A stretch of 64,000 bases of DNA from Chionoecetes opilio (GCA_016584305.1 JACEEZ010019044.1:173545-237544), one strand, 5' to 3'. Shown: positions 1 to 11,189, numbered from the stretch's first letter. Numbers and translations are program-made. Notes: generated by a model not told the origin, from the letters alone.

Positions 1-480
1 ATTGGGCTCAAAATACTCAGAATGAAGAAAGCTACACAATGATGTAGGTAAGAGTCCTAGGACTTTTGAAAGCCCACTAACAAAATGATACCAATATCTA
101 TGCAAATTTTCCACAAAGTCTAAACACATAGCAGAAAAGCAACAAAGGCATACCTACAACATTGAATCTAAGCTATATGTCATAGGTAGCAAAATATCAG
201 AATATCAATTCGTGGGGGCATCCTGCAATATATTATGACCGATTTTGGTTACCCTGTCATTCCCTTTACATTTTAACTAGTATAATTTTTCATTCACATT
301 CACTGCACTGTGAATATTGTATTTAGGTACATGCTCATAATCATTTGCTTTCCCCTACAAATCCTTTTTTTTATATCTTTTGATAAATAGATAAAAAAAA
401 ATCCCCCTCAAAAACACCAATATATTTTTTTCTCTCAAAACCTTGTAAAATAGGGGTGCGTCTTATGCGCCGGCAAATAC

Positions 481-481
<1 letters not shown>
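1..481. other. Intron sequence, nothing specific
   Basis: A/T-rich sequence on the cytoplasmic side of the receptor gene. I see no exon or intact repeat. About 450-481 (gtgcgtcttatgcgcc, then aaatacggta) resembles a hAT-type terminal sequence. Confidence 0.4.

Positions 482-569
<88 letters not shown>
482..569. repeat. (TA)n microsatellite
   Basis: About 88 bases of TA dinucleotides with one interruption. It directly abuts the pogo-like MITE starting at 570. Long open frames of alternating Tyr-Ile here are artefacts. Confidence 0.95.
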
Positions 570-573
<4 letters not shown>

Positions 574-1276
574 AACCTCGATTTCCCGGACTAATAGGGG
601 GGAGCACTGGTCCGGGAACCGCAAAAGTCCGGGAATCGCAAGTAAATATAAAAAATAAAAATAAATAAAAAAGTCCGATGCCATTACCCACCCCCGGACG
701 TTTATCCTACTCTAGTATTTACTGTCCAGCAACCGACAATATCAACCACCCCGCCGCGGACTTTTACGTCCGCTGAGCATGCAGCCACCTGGCGGGAGGC
801 AGCAGAAAGTGTTCAATAGTCTCAAGGGACGTTCCTGCACCAGGGGCAGTGGGGGTCAGGGGACTAACGGAGGCCGTGCAGGTGAACCGTGAGTGTCGTG
901 TGCCCAAATGTAAACAATACGACCGCTGAGCATGCTGCCACCTGGCGGGAGGCAGCAGAAAGTGTTCAATAGTCTCAGAAATGTTCTTGCACCAGGGGCA
1001 GTGGGAGTCAGGTGACTGACGGAGGCGGTGCAGGTGAACCGTGAGTTTCGTGTGCCCAAATGTAAACAATACGACCGCTGAGCATGCTGCCACCTGGCGG
1101 GAGGCGCGGACACTGACTAGGGGTGAGAGGAGACCCTCGGACCGCTGGACAACTTTGTCGATTTACGGACTGGACCAGGCATTTGTCCAGGACTCTGACA
1201 TATCCCCGGACCTCGGATTTTGTCCAGCAAATCCGATATCCGGGAAATGGAGGTCCGGGAAAACGAGTGTTGTGCG
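570..1276. mobile_element. Pogo-like MITE (ccggga family) carrying a 153-bp tandem repeat
   Basis: Both ends carry repeated short motifs of the type cgatttcccgga and tccgggaaatgg in inverted orientation, flanked by TA. The body holds about 2.3 copies of a 153/152-bp repeat. A second copy of the element begins near 63391 in the opposite orientation. No transposase is visible, so it is non-autonomous. The pogo assignment rests on TA target sites and terminal structure. Confidence 0.65.
772..1113 (-). repeat. 153-bp tandem repeat derived from a LINE C-terminus
   Basis: The landmark gctgagcat recurs at 772, 925 and 1077 (spacings 153 and 152). On the minus strand one unit reads H-L-H-R-L-R-Q-S-P-D-S-H-C-P-W-C, and the units read E-T-I-E-H-F-L-L. 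That is the C-terminal zinc-knuckle region of the RNase H-type LINE at 59826-60590. The remaining roughly 45 bases of each unit are not LINE-like. Confidence 0.82.
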
Positions 1277-1525
1277 TATATGCATCAGTAAGCAAAATGC
1301 ATTGATACAAAAACATTTTCTGATGGTAAATCAGAAAGATTTTCAAAGTAGAAAGAATTGCACAGTTGAAAAAATGTTCTATCAATGAAATTACTAGCAC
1401 TTTCATTGCTAGATTTTCATTTGCCTCCTATAGATTGCACAGGCAGATGTTCATGGTAAATGAGTATAAGATGGTTGTTTTCAGCATTTAAAGTGACAGC
1501 CTGCATTCAAGAGGTCACAGCTCAC

Positions 1526-1661
1526 CTGAAGTACACTAGCAGACCCAGCATAGGTAAGAGCAGCAGCAGTAACAGCAGAAGCAGGAGGAGGCTGGATGAT
1601 GGTTCATAGGGCTCCGCCACCACCCTTCTTTCTATCACTGGTAGAGAGTAAGTCAATGCTC
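1526..1661 (-). CDS. Host receptor exon with the transmembrane helix
   Basis: The acceptor is gctcctttcc-type (cttttccag) and the donor TTCAG|GTGAGC. Phase 1 entry gives a shared glycine codon and phase 2 exit leaves AG. After A-L-T-Y-S-L-P-V-I-E-R-R it has E-P-Y-E-P-S-S-S, then twelve consecutive leucines followed by P-M-L-G-L-L-V-Y-F, an unmistakable single-pass membrane helix. The protein therefore has its Fn3 part outside and continues into the cytoplasm in exons left of this window. The leucine codons are mixed (CTC, CTG, CTT, TTA), so this is not a simple microsatellite. Confidence 0.85.
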
Positions 1662-1734
1662 CTGGAAAAGAACTCAAATGAGATTTGACAATATAGTCTT
1701 ATAAAGTACTACTGTATTTCATATGTCATAAGAA

Positions 1735-2440
1735 CATAAGAAAATAAGGAAGCTACAAGAGGCCGTGAGACCTACACGAGATAATTCCTGTTACTTAACA
1801 CTACTTACATCCAACTTTCATCCCCATCCATTAATTTATCTAGCCTCCTTTTAAAGCTCTTTAATGACTCCGCACTAACTACCTGTCTACTGAGTCCATT
1901 CCAATCATTTACCACCCAATTTGTGAACCAGTTTTTCCCTATTTCTTTTTTAAATCTTCGCTTTTCCAGCTTGAATACGTTACTTCTTGTTCTACCCTGG
2001 TTACTAGCCGTAAGAACTTTTCCTACCTCTCCTTTATTATATCCCTTTATCCACTTAAAAACTTTTATCAGATCGCCCCTTACTCTGCGTCTCTCGAGTG
2101 AGTGTAAATTTAATAGCCTCAATCTCTTCACATAACTAAAGTTACTCATCTCTTGAATCATTTTGGTCATCTTTCTCTGCACTGATTCTAGCAAGGCTAT
2201 ATCCATCCTGTAATATGGAAACCAAAACTAAACCGCATAGTCTAGGTGGGTCTGACTAGAGCCAAATAAAGCTGTAGAATAACCTCAGCACTTCTACTGT
2301 TAACACTTCTGGTAATGAATCCTAACACCGTATTAGCTCTATTTCTAGCCTCAATACATTGTTTCCTAGGTCGGAGGTCTGAGCTCACCCTCACTCACAG
2401 ATCTTTCTCACCTTCTGATCTTTTCAGTCTTTCATGTCTC
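1735..2440 (-). mobile_element. LINE fragment (CR1/L2-like), 3' part of the reverse transcriptase ORF
   Basis: The reading frame at 1805-2206 has Q-R-K-M-T-K-M-I, L-H-S-L-E-R-R-R-V-R-G-D-L-I and F-K-R-R-L-D-K-L-M, the usual C-terminus of CR1/L2-type polymerases. The catalytic motifs are missing, so the copy is 5' truncated. The 3' end has short repeats (ataagaacataagaaaataagg). The same family occurs at 22380-23930 in the opposite orientation, where the matching region starts near 23245. Confidence 0.8.
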
Positions 2441-2444
2441 TTGT

Positions 2445-3418
2445 CTGATGGTCTCAAAATACAAATTTGGCTTCAGAATCACTGAGTCAAACATTTAATG
2501 TAAAAAGGTGGGGGTTAATAAAGATACAAAACACTAAACATCAAACAAGGCCAGATAGTTAACCAGAATCAGGCTATAACACTTTCATAGGACATTATAG
2601 AAAAGAAAAAAAAAAATAATAAAAAGATGTTTCACTCAAACTATCAAATTCTAATATTGCACATAAACCAAAGCTTCCACTGGCGCAGTGCAGCTTCATA
2701 GGACAAGTCACCCATAAAGCTGCTTAAAAGGAAGTGTAGTCTAACCATGGCAAATATTTTCCTGTTCCTTCAAAATATTGATAATTCATAATATTCTTGT
2801 TTCACTCCCTTCACAAGTCACTTATTTTTACTCATCAAAATTTCAACTCAACAATTTCATTTACTACCGGTTGAAGTTCCCAAACTCGGCATCCCAAGAC
2901 TCGGCAACACCCAAAACTCAGCTATGGTTCCGGATTTTCCAAAACACGGCAGAACACCCAAAACCCGGCGCGTAGTTGCCGGGGTCGGCCGCTAGGTGCC
3001 ACCACACTAGGCTGCTTGGTTTCTTATCGGTGAAATATAGCTTTTTTCCTACATATTGAAGTATACAATCCTCTTTTTAGAATAATTTTGTCACCCTCAC
3101 CACATTATAATGGACTCAGTGACCTAGTTTCGGGATAGGGAGGGATTATTATCTAACTACCTTAATTTTTTTCATGTGATTTTCATGCTTTTTTCCCCTT
3201 AATATATCTACGTTCTAAAAGTCGGAAAATTCCATTACTCAGCTCGGCGCTGGTCCCGAGGTTGCCGAGTTTGGGAACTTCAGCCTGTAGCACACTTAAT
3301 GCTGCCACAATATTGTCTATGCTACGTCAATACTATCTCTATTCTATCCTCTATTTCTATCAACTTCACCTTTCCTGATCATATCCTTTCAAAATAGCTA
3401 ATTTGCTTGTTTCAAATA
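2445..3418. other. Intron sequence with a degenerate palindromic repeat
   Basis: I see no gene. Two matching segments in opposite orientation (near 2867-2960 and 3215-3290, with gttcccaaactcggc and ccgagtttgggaac) suggest a small MITE of roughly 430 bases with divergent inverted ends. The transposase is absent. Confidence 0.45.
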
Positions 3419-3883
3419 CAGTGGGGACTCGGTACTTGAACTTAATTCATTCCAGAAGGCTGTTCGTGTGTCGATTTGTTAGAGTACTGAACAAATTTTT
3501 CTCAATAAGTAAATTGAATTAATCCGTTCCAGACCCCCAAAAATGTTATTATTTTACATTAGGACCCGAATTCCTTACACAATTTGGAGTATGATTTCTT
3601 TTACCTTATTAGATTCTAAGAAATATTCTCTCTATGAGATTTCGTCACAAATAATTACTTTTAGAGATGTTATATGTTGTTAATAGGGAGGAGAGAGACA
3701 AGTGTTTACGTGCACCTCACTCTTCTTCCTTTTGTGACCTGCATCGTCTCGGTTTTTCCCTTGCCACGGACCCTTTCTAATGTGAATTTGGCTTTAGTTA
3801 GGGAGTTAAAATGCGGGGTTAGGTTAGGTTAGTGAGTCAAAAAGTGGGGTTAGGTTAGTTAATTTTCATATCTCCTATACAGT

Positions 3884-4178
3884 CGCCTCCGTGGTGTAGT
3901 GGCTAGCATGCCTGGCTACGAATCTGCGGGCCCTGGTTCGAATCCAGGCCAGGGCAAATCGGCGACCAGCCACAAAGCTGTTCCTCCTTCCTTTCGGGGT
4001 TGATAAATGGTTACCTGGGGTAACATGGGGAAGGTAACTGTGGTAACCCGGGTGTCACACTAGCCCTGTGTCCCGGGGTAACAGGTTCTCACCCACCACA
4101 GGCTCTAAGGGCTAATGCCACGAAGAAGAGCACCGAATGCCACGCGCAGCTTAGCGTATGCTCCCATCTTACCTTACT
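3884..4178 (+). mobile_element. tRNA-derived SINE (family A)
   Basis: The head is tRNA-like with an A box (tggtgtagtgg, 3893-3903) and a B box (ggttcgaatcc, 3935-3945). It is followed by a roughly 220-base unrelated body. An 8-base target duplication, TATACAGT, flanks it (3876-3883 and 4179-4186). Other copies are at 10705-10990 and about 42695-42780 on the minus strand. It lies inside the Tigger element, so it is the younger insertion. Confidence 0.88.
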
Positions 4179-4365
4179 TATACAGTTTCTTTCCCATTAA
4201 AAACATCACATATCTCCGAAAGTAGTGATTTGCAACGCAAGCTCATCAGCAAGAAAATTTTTCTCAGAATCCATTAAGGTAAACAGAAATTATACTACCA
4301 ATTGTGTAGAGAATTCCGGTCCTAGAGTAAAAAATTTACCCCAAAAATACACTTATAAAAGCATT

Positions 4366-5030
4366 TTAACTTGAATTTAACACGAAGTTTACAAATACTC
4401 TTCTCGAGTGATATAGGTCCTGTCTGGCATTTTTTTCCCATAACAAGCCTGTCTCATCACAATGGAGCACTTGTTGGGGAATAAAATCCTCAGCCTCTAC
4501 ATAGTCCCCAAACTCGCTGACATATTTCTCAGCAGCATCTTTGTCAGAAGTGGCAGCCTCCCCATGCCTCACCACACTAGCTGTGTATGCCACTTCTCTT
4601 ACATTTCTCAAACCACCCATGACTGGCTTTGAACACTTCACTACCTGTATCAGCACTCGTTCCAGGAGTGTTTTCAAGAGATCAGCATGCAGATGTTTTG
4701 TTTTATTGCAATTGATGGTCTCAGAAACTCTATCTATCACCAGCTAACTGTTTTTCATTGGTCCAAATCAACAACGATTTCTCAACCTCCTGAATTGTTT
4801 GGGATCTTTGTTTCGTAGCCGCTTTCACTCCTTTAGCAACATCAGCTATTTTGATGGCCTCTTTATTTTTTAGTATCGTAAAGATAGTAGATTTCGCCTT
4901 ACAAAAAACGGTAGCGAGATCAGACATGCCGGCACCACTTTCACATTATGCTATTTCTTTTTTCATCTCTATTGTGATTCTATCCAATTTTCTTTTCGGT
5001 TGGCTGTTATTACTAATCTTAGGCCCCATG
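4366..5030 (-). pseudogene. Tigger-type transposase remnant (CENP-B-like HTH plus start of DDE domain)
   Basis: Reading from about 5030 downward, the frame begins M-G-P-K and continues with a helix-turn-helix segment like those of CENP-B/jerky transposases (D-L-A-T-V-F-C-K-A-K-S-T-I-F). An in-frame TAA lies near 4950, and a frame change near 4735 leads into a second open stretch. That stretch contains L-H-C-D-E-T-G-L-L-W-E-K, the first catalytic aspartate motif of the DDE_1 family. The later catalytic aspartates are missing, so the copy is 3' truncated or internally deleted. It is non-functional and lies on the same strand as the host gene. Confidence 0.8.
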
Positions 5031-5438
5031 GTGACTTATTTATACAAAGAATATAAAAATAAACACAAAAAAACACGAGACAGTTTACAGTGAAGTTTAG
5101 CAGTTATGCACAGAGTGACAGCTACGTGAAGACTGACTCATTTCTGTTGGTTTCAGCTGGGCTACCCATACGCGTGACGAGTCTCACCTCATACAAGTCT
5201 TGATACAAGTATTGTTCGGCCGAGTGTCGAGCAAACGGTAGACTACCTAACTTCTTTTTTTTCAGAACAAAACGTTTGAATACCGAATTGTTCGAGTTCG
5301 GAGCCGTTCGAGTACCAAGTTCCCAGTGTAGTCAAAATCATTCCTGATTTCATATCTATGCCATAAGTTTGTTGTTTATAATTGCTGCTTCTTTACATAT
5401 TTCCAGGTTTATAAAGCAGCATACTTGACATTGCTGTA

Positions 5439-5627
5439 ATGGAAAATTACTGTGCCGGAAATAAGGAAACCTTCCCTGAGAGTTTTTGCAGTGAGCCAAA
5501 CGTAAATGATGACACAACTGATGAGGAGATTACATATGAAGTTAGGAGTGATGATGACAGTGGCGAAGAAATATTTGGAAATAGAGGTGAAGGCGAGTAC
5601 AACAGTGAAAAGGATAATGAATATTAA
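5439..5627 (+). CDS. Small acidic ORF, unidentified
   Basis: This 62-codon frame runs from an ATG at 5439 to TAA and is rich in Asp, Glu and Ser (for example R-S-D-D-D-S-G-E-E-I-F). Acidic N-termini of this kind occur in piggyBac-type transposases, but the rest of such a protein is not seen. Splice-like signals surround it: ttacatatttccag just upstream and AAG|GTATGT just after the stop. It starts about 110 bases beyond the right end of the Tigger element and is opposite in strand to the host gene. It may be a transposon-derived exon, or chance. Confidence 0.25.
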   Translation: MENYCAGNKETFPESFCSEPNVNDDTTDEEITYEVRSDDDSGEEIFGNRGEGEYNSEKDNEY

Positions 5628-5639
5628 GGTATGTCATCC

Positions 5640-5903
5640 CCTGCAACGAAACAACTTGTTATAACAACTTTCATTACTATCACCCTCCATTCCTCTCACA
5701 CCCAAGCAACTCATTTCAACTGAATGGACCTTTGCTCTTTGTCTTTCATTCCACACCCAAGTTTCACTTACATATGTGATTGCTGGTACAATCATTGCAT
5801 CCCTCAGTCCCTTAATTACCTCCATGCTTACGTCCCATGGATACAACCACTTTCCTCCCTTGCAGCACATTTCCCAAGAATGTACGCGAACACAAGTACA
5901 CAA
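5640..5903 (-). mobile_element. LINE reverse transcriptase C-terminal fragment
   Basis: The minus-strand frame has V-I-K-G-L-R-D-A-M-I-V-P and T-Y-V-S-E-T-W-V-W-N, then E-M-S-C-L-G-V. This matches the conserved block after the catalytic region in many non-LTR polymerases (I-V-P-x-x-x-Y-x-x-E-T-W). Only about 90 codons remain. Confidence 0.68.
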
Positions 5904-5938
5904 GTAACATTTTAACTGGACATCATATTGTTACTCAC

Positions 5939-6053
5939 CCAGAAGCTCATTGACGCCCATGGCGCCAACACTGTAGGACTGCCCCGGCTTCAGAGCACAG
6001 TTCAGGAAGCCATTGTCTTTTTTGCCATCTCCAATCACAAATTCCTTGTGACC
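5939..6053 (-). CDS. Host receptor exon, membrane-proximal module
   Basis: The acceptor is tctatttttag and the donor CTGG|GTGAGT. It enters in phase 0 and exits in phase 1, which fits both neighbours (38 codons plus one base). It encodes G-H-K-E-F-V-I-G-D-G-K-K-D-N-G-F-L-N, then A-L-K-P-G-Q-S-Y-S-V. F-x-I-G-D-G followed by G-F/Y-x-N-x-x-L is the signature of the region just outside the membrane in receptor tyrosine phosphatases. This exon is the main reason for that family assignment. Only 115 bases long, it is isolated by transposon-rich introns on both sides. Confidence 0.84.
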
Positions 6054-6059
6054 CTAAAA

Positions 6060-6744
6060 ATAGAAGTCATACTTGTAGCAGCTGCACCTGCAATACTGGA
6101 CACCAAACTTTCTTAACCTCAGAGCAATCACGGCTATTTTGTTGTGTGTGCACAGCCATATGGAGCATACCTACTTCTTTATGGCAGACACACTGCTTAG
6201 AGAATAAGTAACAACAAAAATAAAGAAATATTTTATAAGGGGCTGATGTTACTCTTGCAACAAAAATGGTGCTGCTTTAAGTTTCTATATGTTAAGGATA
6301 TATTCTTGTTTTCTACCAAATACAACAACAGACTTTTACGTCTGAGGCAATTCCTAGAAAAATCAGACATGTTTCTTATGTGTCATAAAAGATGTCACAA
6401 AAAATGTCCTTTGTAGACAAGGTGGGAGCACCTCTGTGAACTTTCAAATTCCTATAAAGAAAAAATAAATATATATCTTTAATGCATTCAATTCTGTAAT
6501 ATTTTTTTCTAGGATGCTTCCATGCACGGAATGGGATGATTGGGTGCTGCCGTTTGGGCGCTGCCAAATGGGCGGTGCCATTTGGGCACCAGGCATTTTG
6601 GCTCCCGACTTTATGGCGCCAGACATTTTGGCGCTAGGAAATAACATGTTCGTTTGATGCGTCATTATTCAAAGTTAAATCTTTAGAGATACAATCCTTT
6701 ATATGTAAAAAAGTAAAAACATAATAACTAAAAAAAAAAAAGTA
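6060..6744. other. Intron sequence with a GC-rich degenerate short repeat
   Basis: Mostly unremarkable. At about 6535-6640 a motif of 12-18 bases (variants of tgccatttgggc and ggcgccagacattttggc) repeats in both orientations. I see no coding sequence. Confidence 0.45.
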
Positions 6745-7485
6745 CAGGGAGGTCTCGAAGATACGAGCAGTTAGGTTCCACCTGGCATACTCGTAAAGCA
6801 AAATCTCGTATAACGAAACACATAACTAATGGTAAAATATAGGTTTGGTTCCAGGACCCTATCAATTAAAAAAAAAAAAAAAAAAACAAAAAACAACAAC
6901 ATGTTTTTCAAGCTAAAATAAACTATAGCAAACACAACAAACACACAGCGTCTATATTACCCACACTGTACTACCTATTCTGTAGAAAAAGCATTCTGAA
7001 AGAGAAAATAGCACACAAAATAACATAACTGCACATTAATTAAACATAAAACATGCATAACAAGCAAAAAAGACTTTGTAATGTATGGGATGCCGCGTGA
7101 TACAAGAGAAGGTAGTGTAGCGGTCCCAAGGTTGGGGCCGCACACCTGCTAGTTACCCCTAAAGGTCAGGCCGCGCCATATGCTTAATTACCCTTCAGGT
7201 CACGCCTTGCTAGGGGTGACCTGACTGCAGTCCCAAGATTGGGGCCGCACACCTGCTAATTACCCCTATAGATCAGGCCGCGCCATATGCTTAATTACCC
7301 TTCAGGTCACGCTTTGCTAGGGGTGACCTGACTGCAGTCCCAAGGTTGGGGCCGCACACCTGCTAATTACCCCTAAAGGTCAGACCGCGCCATATGCTTA
7401 ATTACCCTTCAGGTCACGCCTTGCTAGGGGTGACCTGACTGCAGTCCCAAGGTTGGGGCCGCACACCTGCTAATTACCCCTAAAT
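6745..7485. mobile_element. Pogo-like MITE (cagggaggtc family), right part lost
   Basis: The left end at 6745 (CAGGGAGGTCTCGAAGATAC, after TA) matches the complete copy at 38961-39660. The body at 6900-7120 matches 63200-63385 in reverse. The expected right end is not found; the sequence changes character near 7485. Confidence 0.78.
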
Positions 7486-7490
7486 TTCAG
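7123..7490. repeat. 107-bp tandem repeat, about 3.4 copies
   Basis: The landmark gtcccaag recurs at 7123, 7230, 7337 and 7444, exactly 107 bases apart. Single units of the same sequence occur in the related elements at 39116-39508 and about 63050-63200. Confidence 0.93.
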
Positions 7491-8740
7491 GGGGGGGCCA
7501 TTGCAATCCCCTTAGGCAGGTTGCAGGGGTGCCTCCGAAAATTTTTGTGCTGGGTTTACCCTTTTTTGATAAATTTTCCATCCCGGAAAAATTGGCTGCT
7601 CGTTTTTCCACTTTCCTCTCTTTTTTAGGGACCCCATAATAATCTCTTAAACCGTTTATCTTATAATTTCCTTTAAAAAATTGTCTAACATTCTTATTGT
7701 CATTTTGGGTAAATAAATAAACAAGGCAATAACATTTTTGTTTTAATTGAAATCGGGATTCTTTATCAATGTATAATTTTTTAATTTTCTGCGTGGTTTC
7801 TCCCCAATTAAATTTTGTAAATGAAAAACTCCCCTTTATTTCCCGCGGGTCCTTCATAACCACTGTGGGCGGCTTGTCAAAATTGCAGAAGACACCCCCA
7901 ATATTTTTGGCGGTCAAACCCGGCCGTCGCCAAATGACTGGGGAAAATGGTTGTGCCCACCGCTTTTTGGCCAAAAAGGGGCCAAAAACATTTTTGTCCA
8001 AAAGTCTCTCCTGCACGTGGTTATAATTCGCATTTCCAGGAACTTAAACAAAATATTTTGCTAATTTGCCGGCAATGGAAGCCAGATAGGAAACCCTTTT
8101 TTACAAGGGGGTTTTTGGGAAGGAAAAAAAAATTTTTTAAAGGGGTTTTTTTTTTGTAAATTTGCAAAAGTTATTAAAAAAAGCTGGATTTGAGGGAAAA
8201 ATGGTTTGAGCGCCAAAAAAAGCCGGGGAAAACAGGGGAAAACAACTGGCCAAAGTACCTTTAGGTGCAGGGTAACCAAACTTAAAAATATATATATACC
8301 GATGCCCCAAAGAACAATATAAACCCCCCTATACAAAGCGCTTAGAAAAAAATTTGGGTTTGTTTTTTTGGATTTTTTTTTTGTTTTAGATTTTAAAAAA
8401 ATTTGAGAAGAATGTTTAGAATTGGGTTATTATTTTGGAGTGGCTTTGCAAAAATTAGTAAAGGGTAAATTAAACCAAAATCGTGTCATTTCTTATTCGA
8501 GAGTTGATTTCTAATATATGCCACCTTGGGACATTAGTTAGATTATTAGGTTTGGTTTGCTTTTTTAACTTGGGAAAAATTTGGCAGTAATAGTATGGAT
8601 TGAAAAAATTTGGGAAAAGGGCCAAAATATACTCACAAAACATTCCCAAACGTGTGTTTTTCACAAAGAAAGAACCGGGGAAAATTAAAGGCATTACACC
8701 ATGTACCAAAATCTACGTTATTTCAGCCAAAGTTAAGTTA
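7486..8740. other. Homopolymer-rich patch, probably poor consensus
   Basis: From about 7485 the sequence is unusually full of runs of g, c, a and t (gggggggg, ttttttttt). The 107-bp repeat dissolves into a garbled version at its start. I see no gene. Low sequence accuracy is the simplest explanation. Confidence 0.5.
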
Positions 8741-10671
8741 GGTTAAATCAGATTGGGTTAGAGTTAGGTTGGTTTGGGGTGGGGTTTTGGGGTTTGAAAC
8801 AGATGATTGGGAAAAACGAAAAATTACCATAATATGGCAAGTGTGAGCGTAGCAATGTTTGCGGGGCGGACCTGGAGGGGCGGTTGCCCCCCCTACACAC
8901 ACATACATATAAACAACTTGATTTCTGACAAAAACGAGGCCAGTTATTCAAAACACATCAAACTATTCAGGAGGACTAAGTTTCGGCCTCGAATCGTGGT
9001 TGTCCAATAACAAAAATTCAGAAGATGGGAAAGTAACCTGTAAGGTAACCATCTCTACCTTGTTTATTGTTGTAATTGTTGAAGGCACCGTTGTGGGGAT
9101 CGCATATTTGCCCGGGTTCACCAATGAACTATCACGTCGTGAGGTTGATTAGTCTCTTCAGAAGAAACAGGTAAGGCTGTTCCTCTAAAATCAGGGCATG
9201 TTCTGTCAGCCGTGTCTTGTATTCACACTATTCGTCACGGTTCCGTCATTTTCGGCGTTTCTGCTCACCCTCTAGCAGACATTTTGGGCCCTCAAGGCTA
9301 TGGTTTGAAGAAATTTGCATTATAGCACTTCTGTTGATGAAAAGAGGAGTTGACTCTAAAGACACTGTTTTTGGTCATAAAGCCTTGAGAAACTACAATT
9401 ATCACACGGCACAGTCTCTTACGTTAAAATATTCTTCCCAGAAACCGTTACGTGACAGAACGGTGATGTATTGGAGCCGTGACGGCGCCGCACCTTTTAG
9501 TGTAACACGTCTATTTGTTGGATGTAAAATTATAATAGATTTGATGAACGTGGCCGTGTCACCATGATGGGATTGTGTGATTCGGCCTTGAGGCGGACGG
9601 TGGGGCACCGTAAATGGGTCTTGGGTCTTGGTTACCGTGTGAAGACTTGTCCTCGGTACCGTTGCAGCCTTTTTACAGCACTCTTTCATACAGTTTCCTT
9701 ATCCGTAGGGGTACAGGGTGAGGATTGAGGGTCAAGGGGTACAAAGGCCTAGATTCCCCCTATCCCCCCTTGGGTTACCACTGTACGGCCTTAACACCCC
9801 ACACCATACCACCTGCATCGGCTTGGCCACCCCCCTGTCTGGGACCAAGATTAGAGGCCCGAGTGACTTACGCTGACCTGCTTGTCCTCGCCCCCCCACA
9901 ACTGCAACATCAGCCAGTAATTATCAGCCAAGACACAGCGAAGACCACACCGCGCCCCTCTTTTTCCCCACGTTTGTACAATGACTCCCTGTCAATAACA
10001 ACAAAGCCACGATGCCTTTCTCCATCCTTGTGTTATTACGACTCCCCAAGTACTACACCTCCCTCTCACCGTCAAACTCCTTAATAAAACTTTACACGCT
10101 CTTTGTTCACTATTCCATTATCAACAATACTCATTCCGCGAAGATCCATCATCATTTTCTGCTCCTTCTATCGTCTCCTTCCAACTGTTTGTGTCAACTG
10201 TGGGCGCGAGTCGAATGCAGGTTAGGCGCTCTAATATGGGGATGTTTGTCTTTTCCAGGGGTGCGGGAGGAGTCTCGGTAATGACCCATGGTTGGGTTGC
10301 GCGGAGGGCGTCGCCAATGAGTATCTCGGTTGAAGCGGCAGACCTGGATTTTAAGACGTTTTACATGGAGACACGCGGGTGGATGTGTTACATCTGACAC
10401 GGCTCTTGCACAACAATCGCTATCTTGTTGCCCCACTCTTTATTTTCTCTTAAACTCCAACCTTTTCTTAGTATTATGAATTAACTGGTGAACACATTAC
10501 AATTTTGTCTCAGGAACACTACTCACACAGATCCTCCAGACCCCTTTAGTAATACCCCCCGGCTTTCTGCATTCTCTCCCGACCTTTCATTCGCTAATAT
10601 GCCGCATTAGACCGGGTGACTTTGCATTCCTTTTTAAGGAAATAACTGCGTTTATCGCCGCAAATATTAAT
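8741..10671. other. Intron sequence, nothing identified
   Basis: Two short TTAGG-like stretches (about 8731-8770) are present. The open frames at 9217-9567 and 9725-10084 have no recognisable motif. I find no splice-bounded exon. Confidence 0.4.
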
Positions 10672-10706
10672 ATATATAATATATATATATTATATATATA
10701 TAAAAT
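10672..10706. repeat. AT-rich microsatellite
   Basis: Short alternating A/T tract beside the SINE at 10705-10990. Confidence 0.8.
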
Positions 10707-10990
10707 ATAGTACGTAGTAAAGGTTAAGATGGGGGCATACGCTATGCTGCGCAAGGCCTCGGTGCTCATCTCCGTTGCATTAGCCTTTAAGCCTGTGGTG
10801 GGTGGGTGATAGCCCGATGCCCCGGGAAACAGGGCTAGTGTAACATCCGGGTTACCACAGTTACCTTCCCCATGTACCCGTCTATCAACCCCAAAAGGGA
10901 GGATGAACAGCTGCGTAGGCTGGCCGCCAACTTGCCGTGGCTCAAATTCGTAGCCAGGTACGCTAGCAACTACACCACGAAAGCGACATA
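10705..10990 (-). mobile_element. tRNA-derived SINE (family A), minus strand
   Basis: The reverse complement aligns with 3884-4178 over the body (gcctgtggtgggtg, ggtaaccc-type segments) and head, although the B box is degraded. Confidence 0.8.
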
Positions 10991-11189
10991 AACACGTAGT
11001 GCTAATCGACAATAAGGGACTATTTTAATGTTAGCCCTCATATACATTTCATACAGTACCCTCCCGAGTTTCACGCTATGCGAGTTTCGTGATCCGCGAG
11101 TTTCGCGCTAAGTCCTAAATTCTTACCATCCCGACTTTCGTGCATTATCTCCCCGAGTTTTGTGCTGCTTTGTACACATTTTTTTTTTT

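Larger units (their letters stand above)
3419..5328 (-). mobile_element. Tigger/pogo-type DNA transposon, decayed
   Basis: The left end CAGTGGGGACTCGGTACTTG and the right end (reverse complement CACTGGGAACTTGGTACTCG) are inverted repeats. Both are flanked by TA (3417-3418 and 5329-5330). The interior encodes a broken minus-strand transposase. A tRNA-derived SINE is inserted at 3884-4178. The element is about 1.9 kb, of which about 0.3 kb is SINE. Confidence 0.88.

Noticed and set aside
371..691. Open frames with alternating Tyr-Ile
   Set aside because: They are translations of the (TA)n microsatellite and its reverse complement.
3818..3860. Telomere
   Set aside because: Only a few ggttagg units; short interstitial TTAGG-like repeats are common in arthropod introns.
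3884..3960. A tRNA gene
   Set aside because: It has A and B boxes, but it is followed by a constant 220-base body, has an 8-base target duplication and recurs elsewhere; it is a SINE.
7123..7490. CRISPR-like array
   Set aside because: The 107-bp units are directly tandem without unique spacers, and the sequence is eukaryotic.
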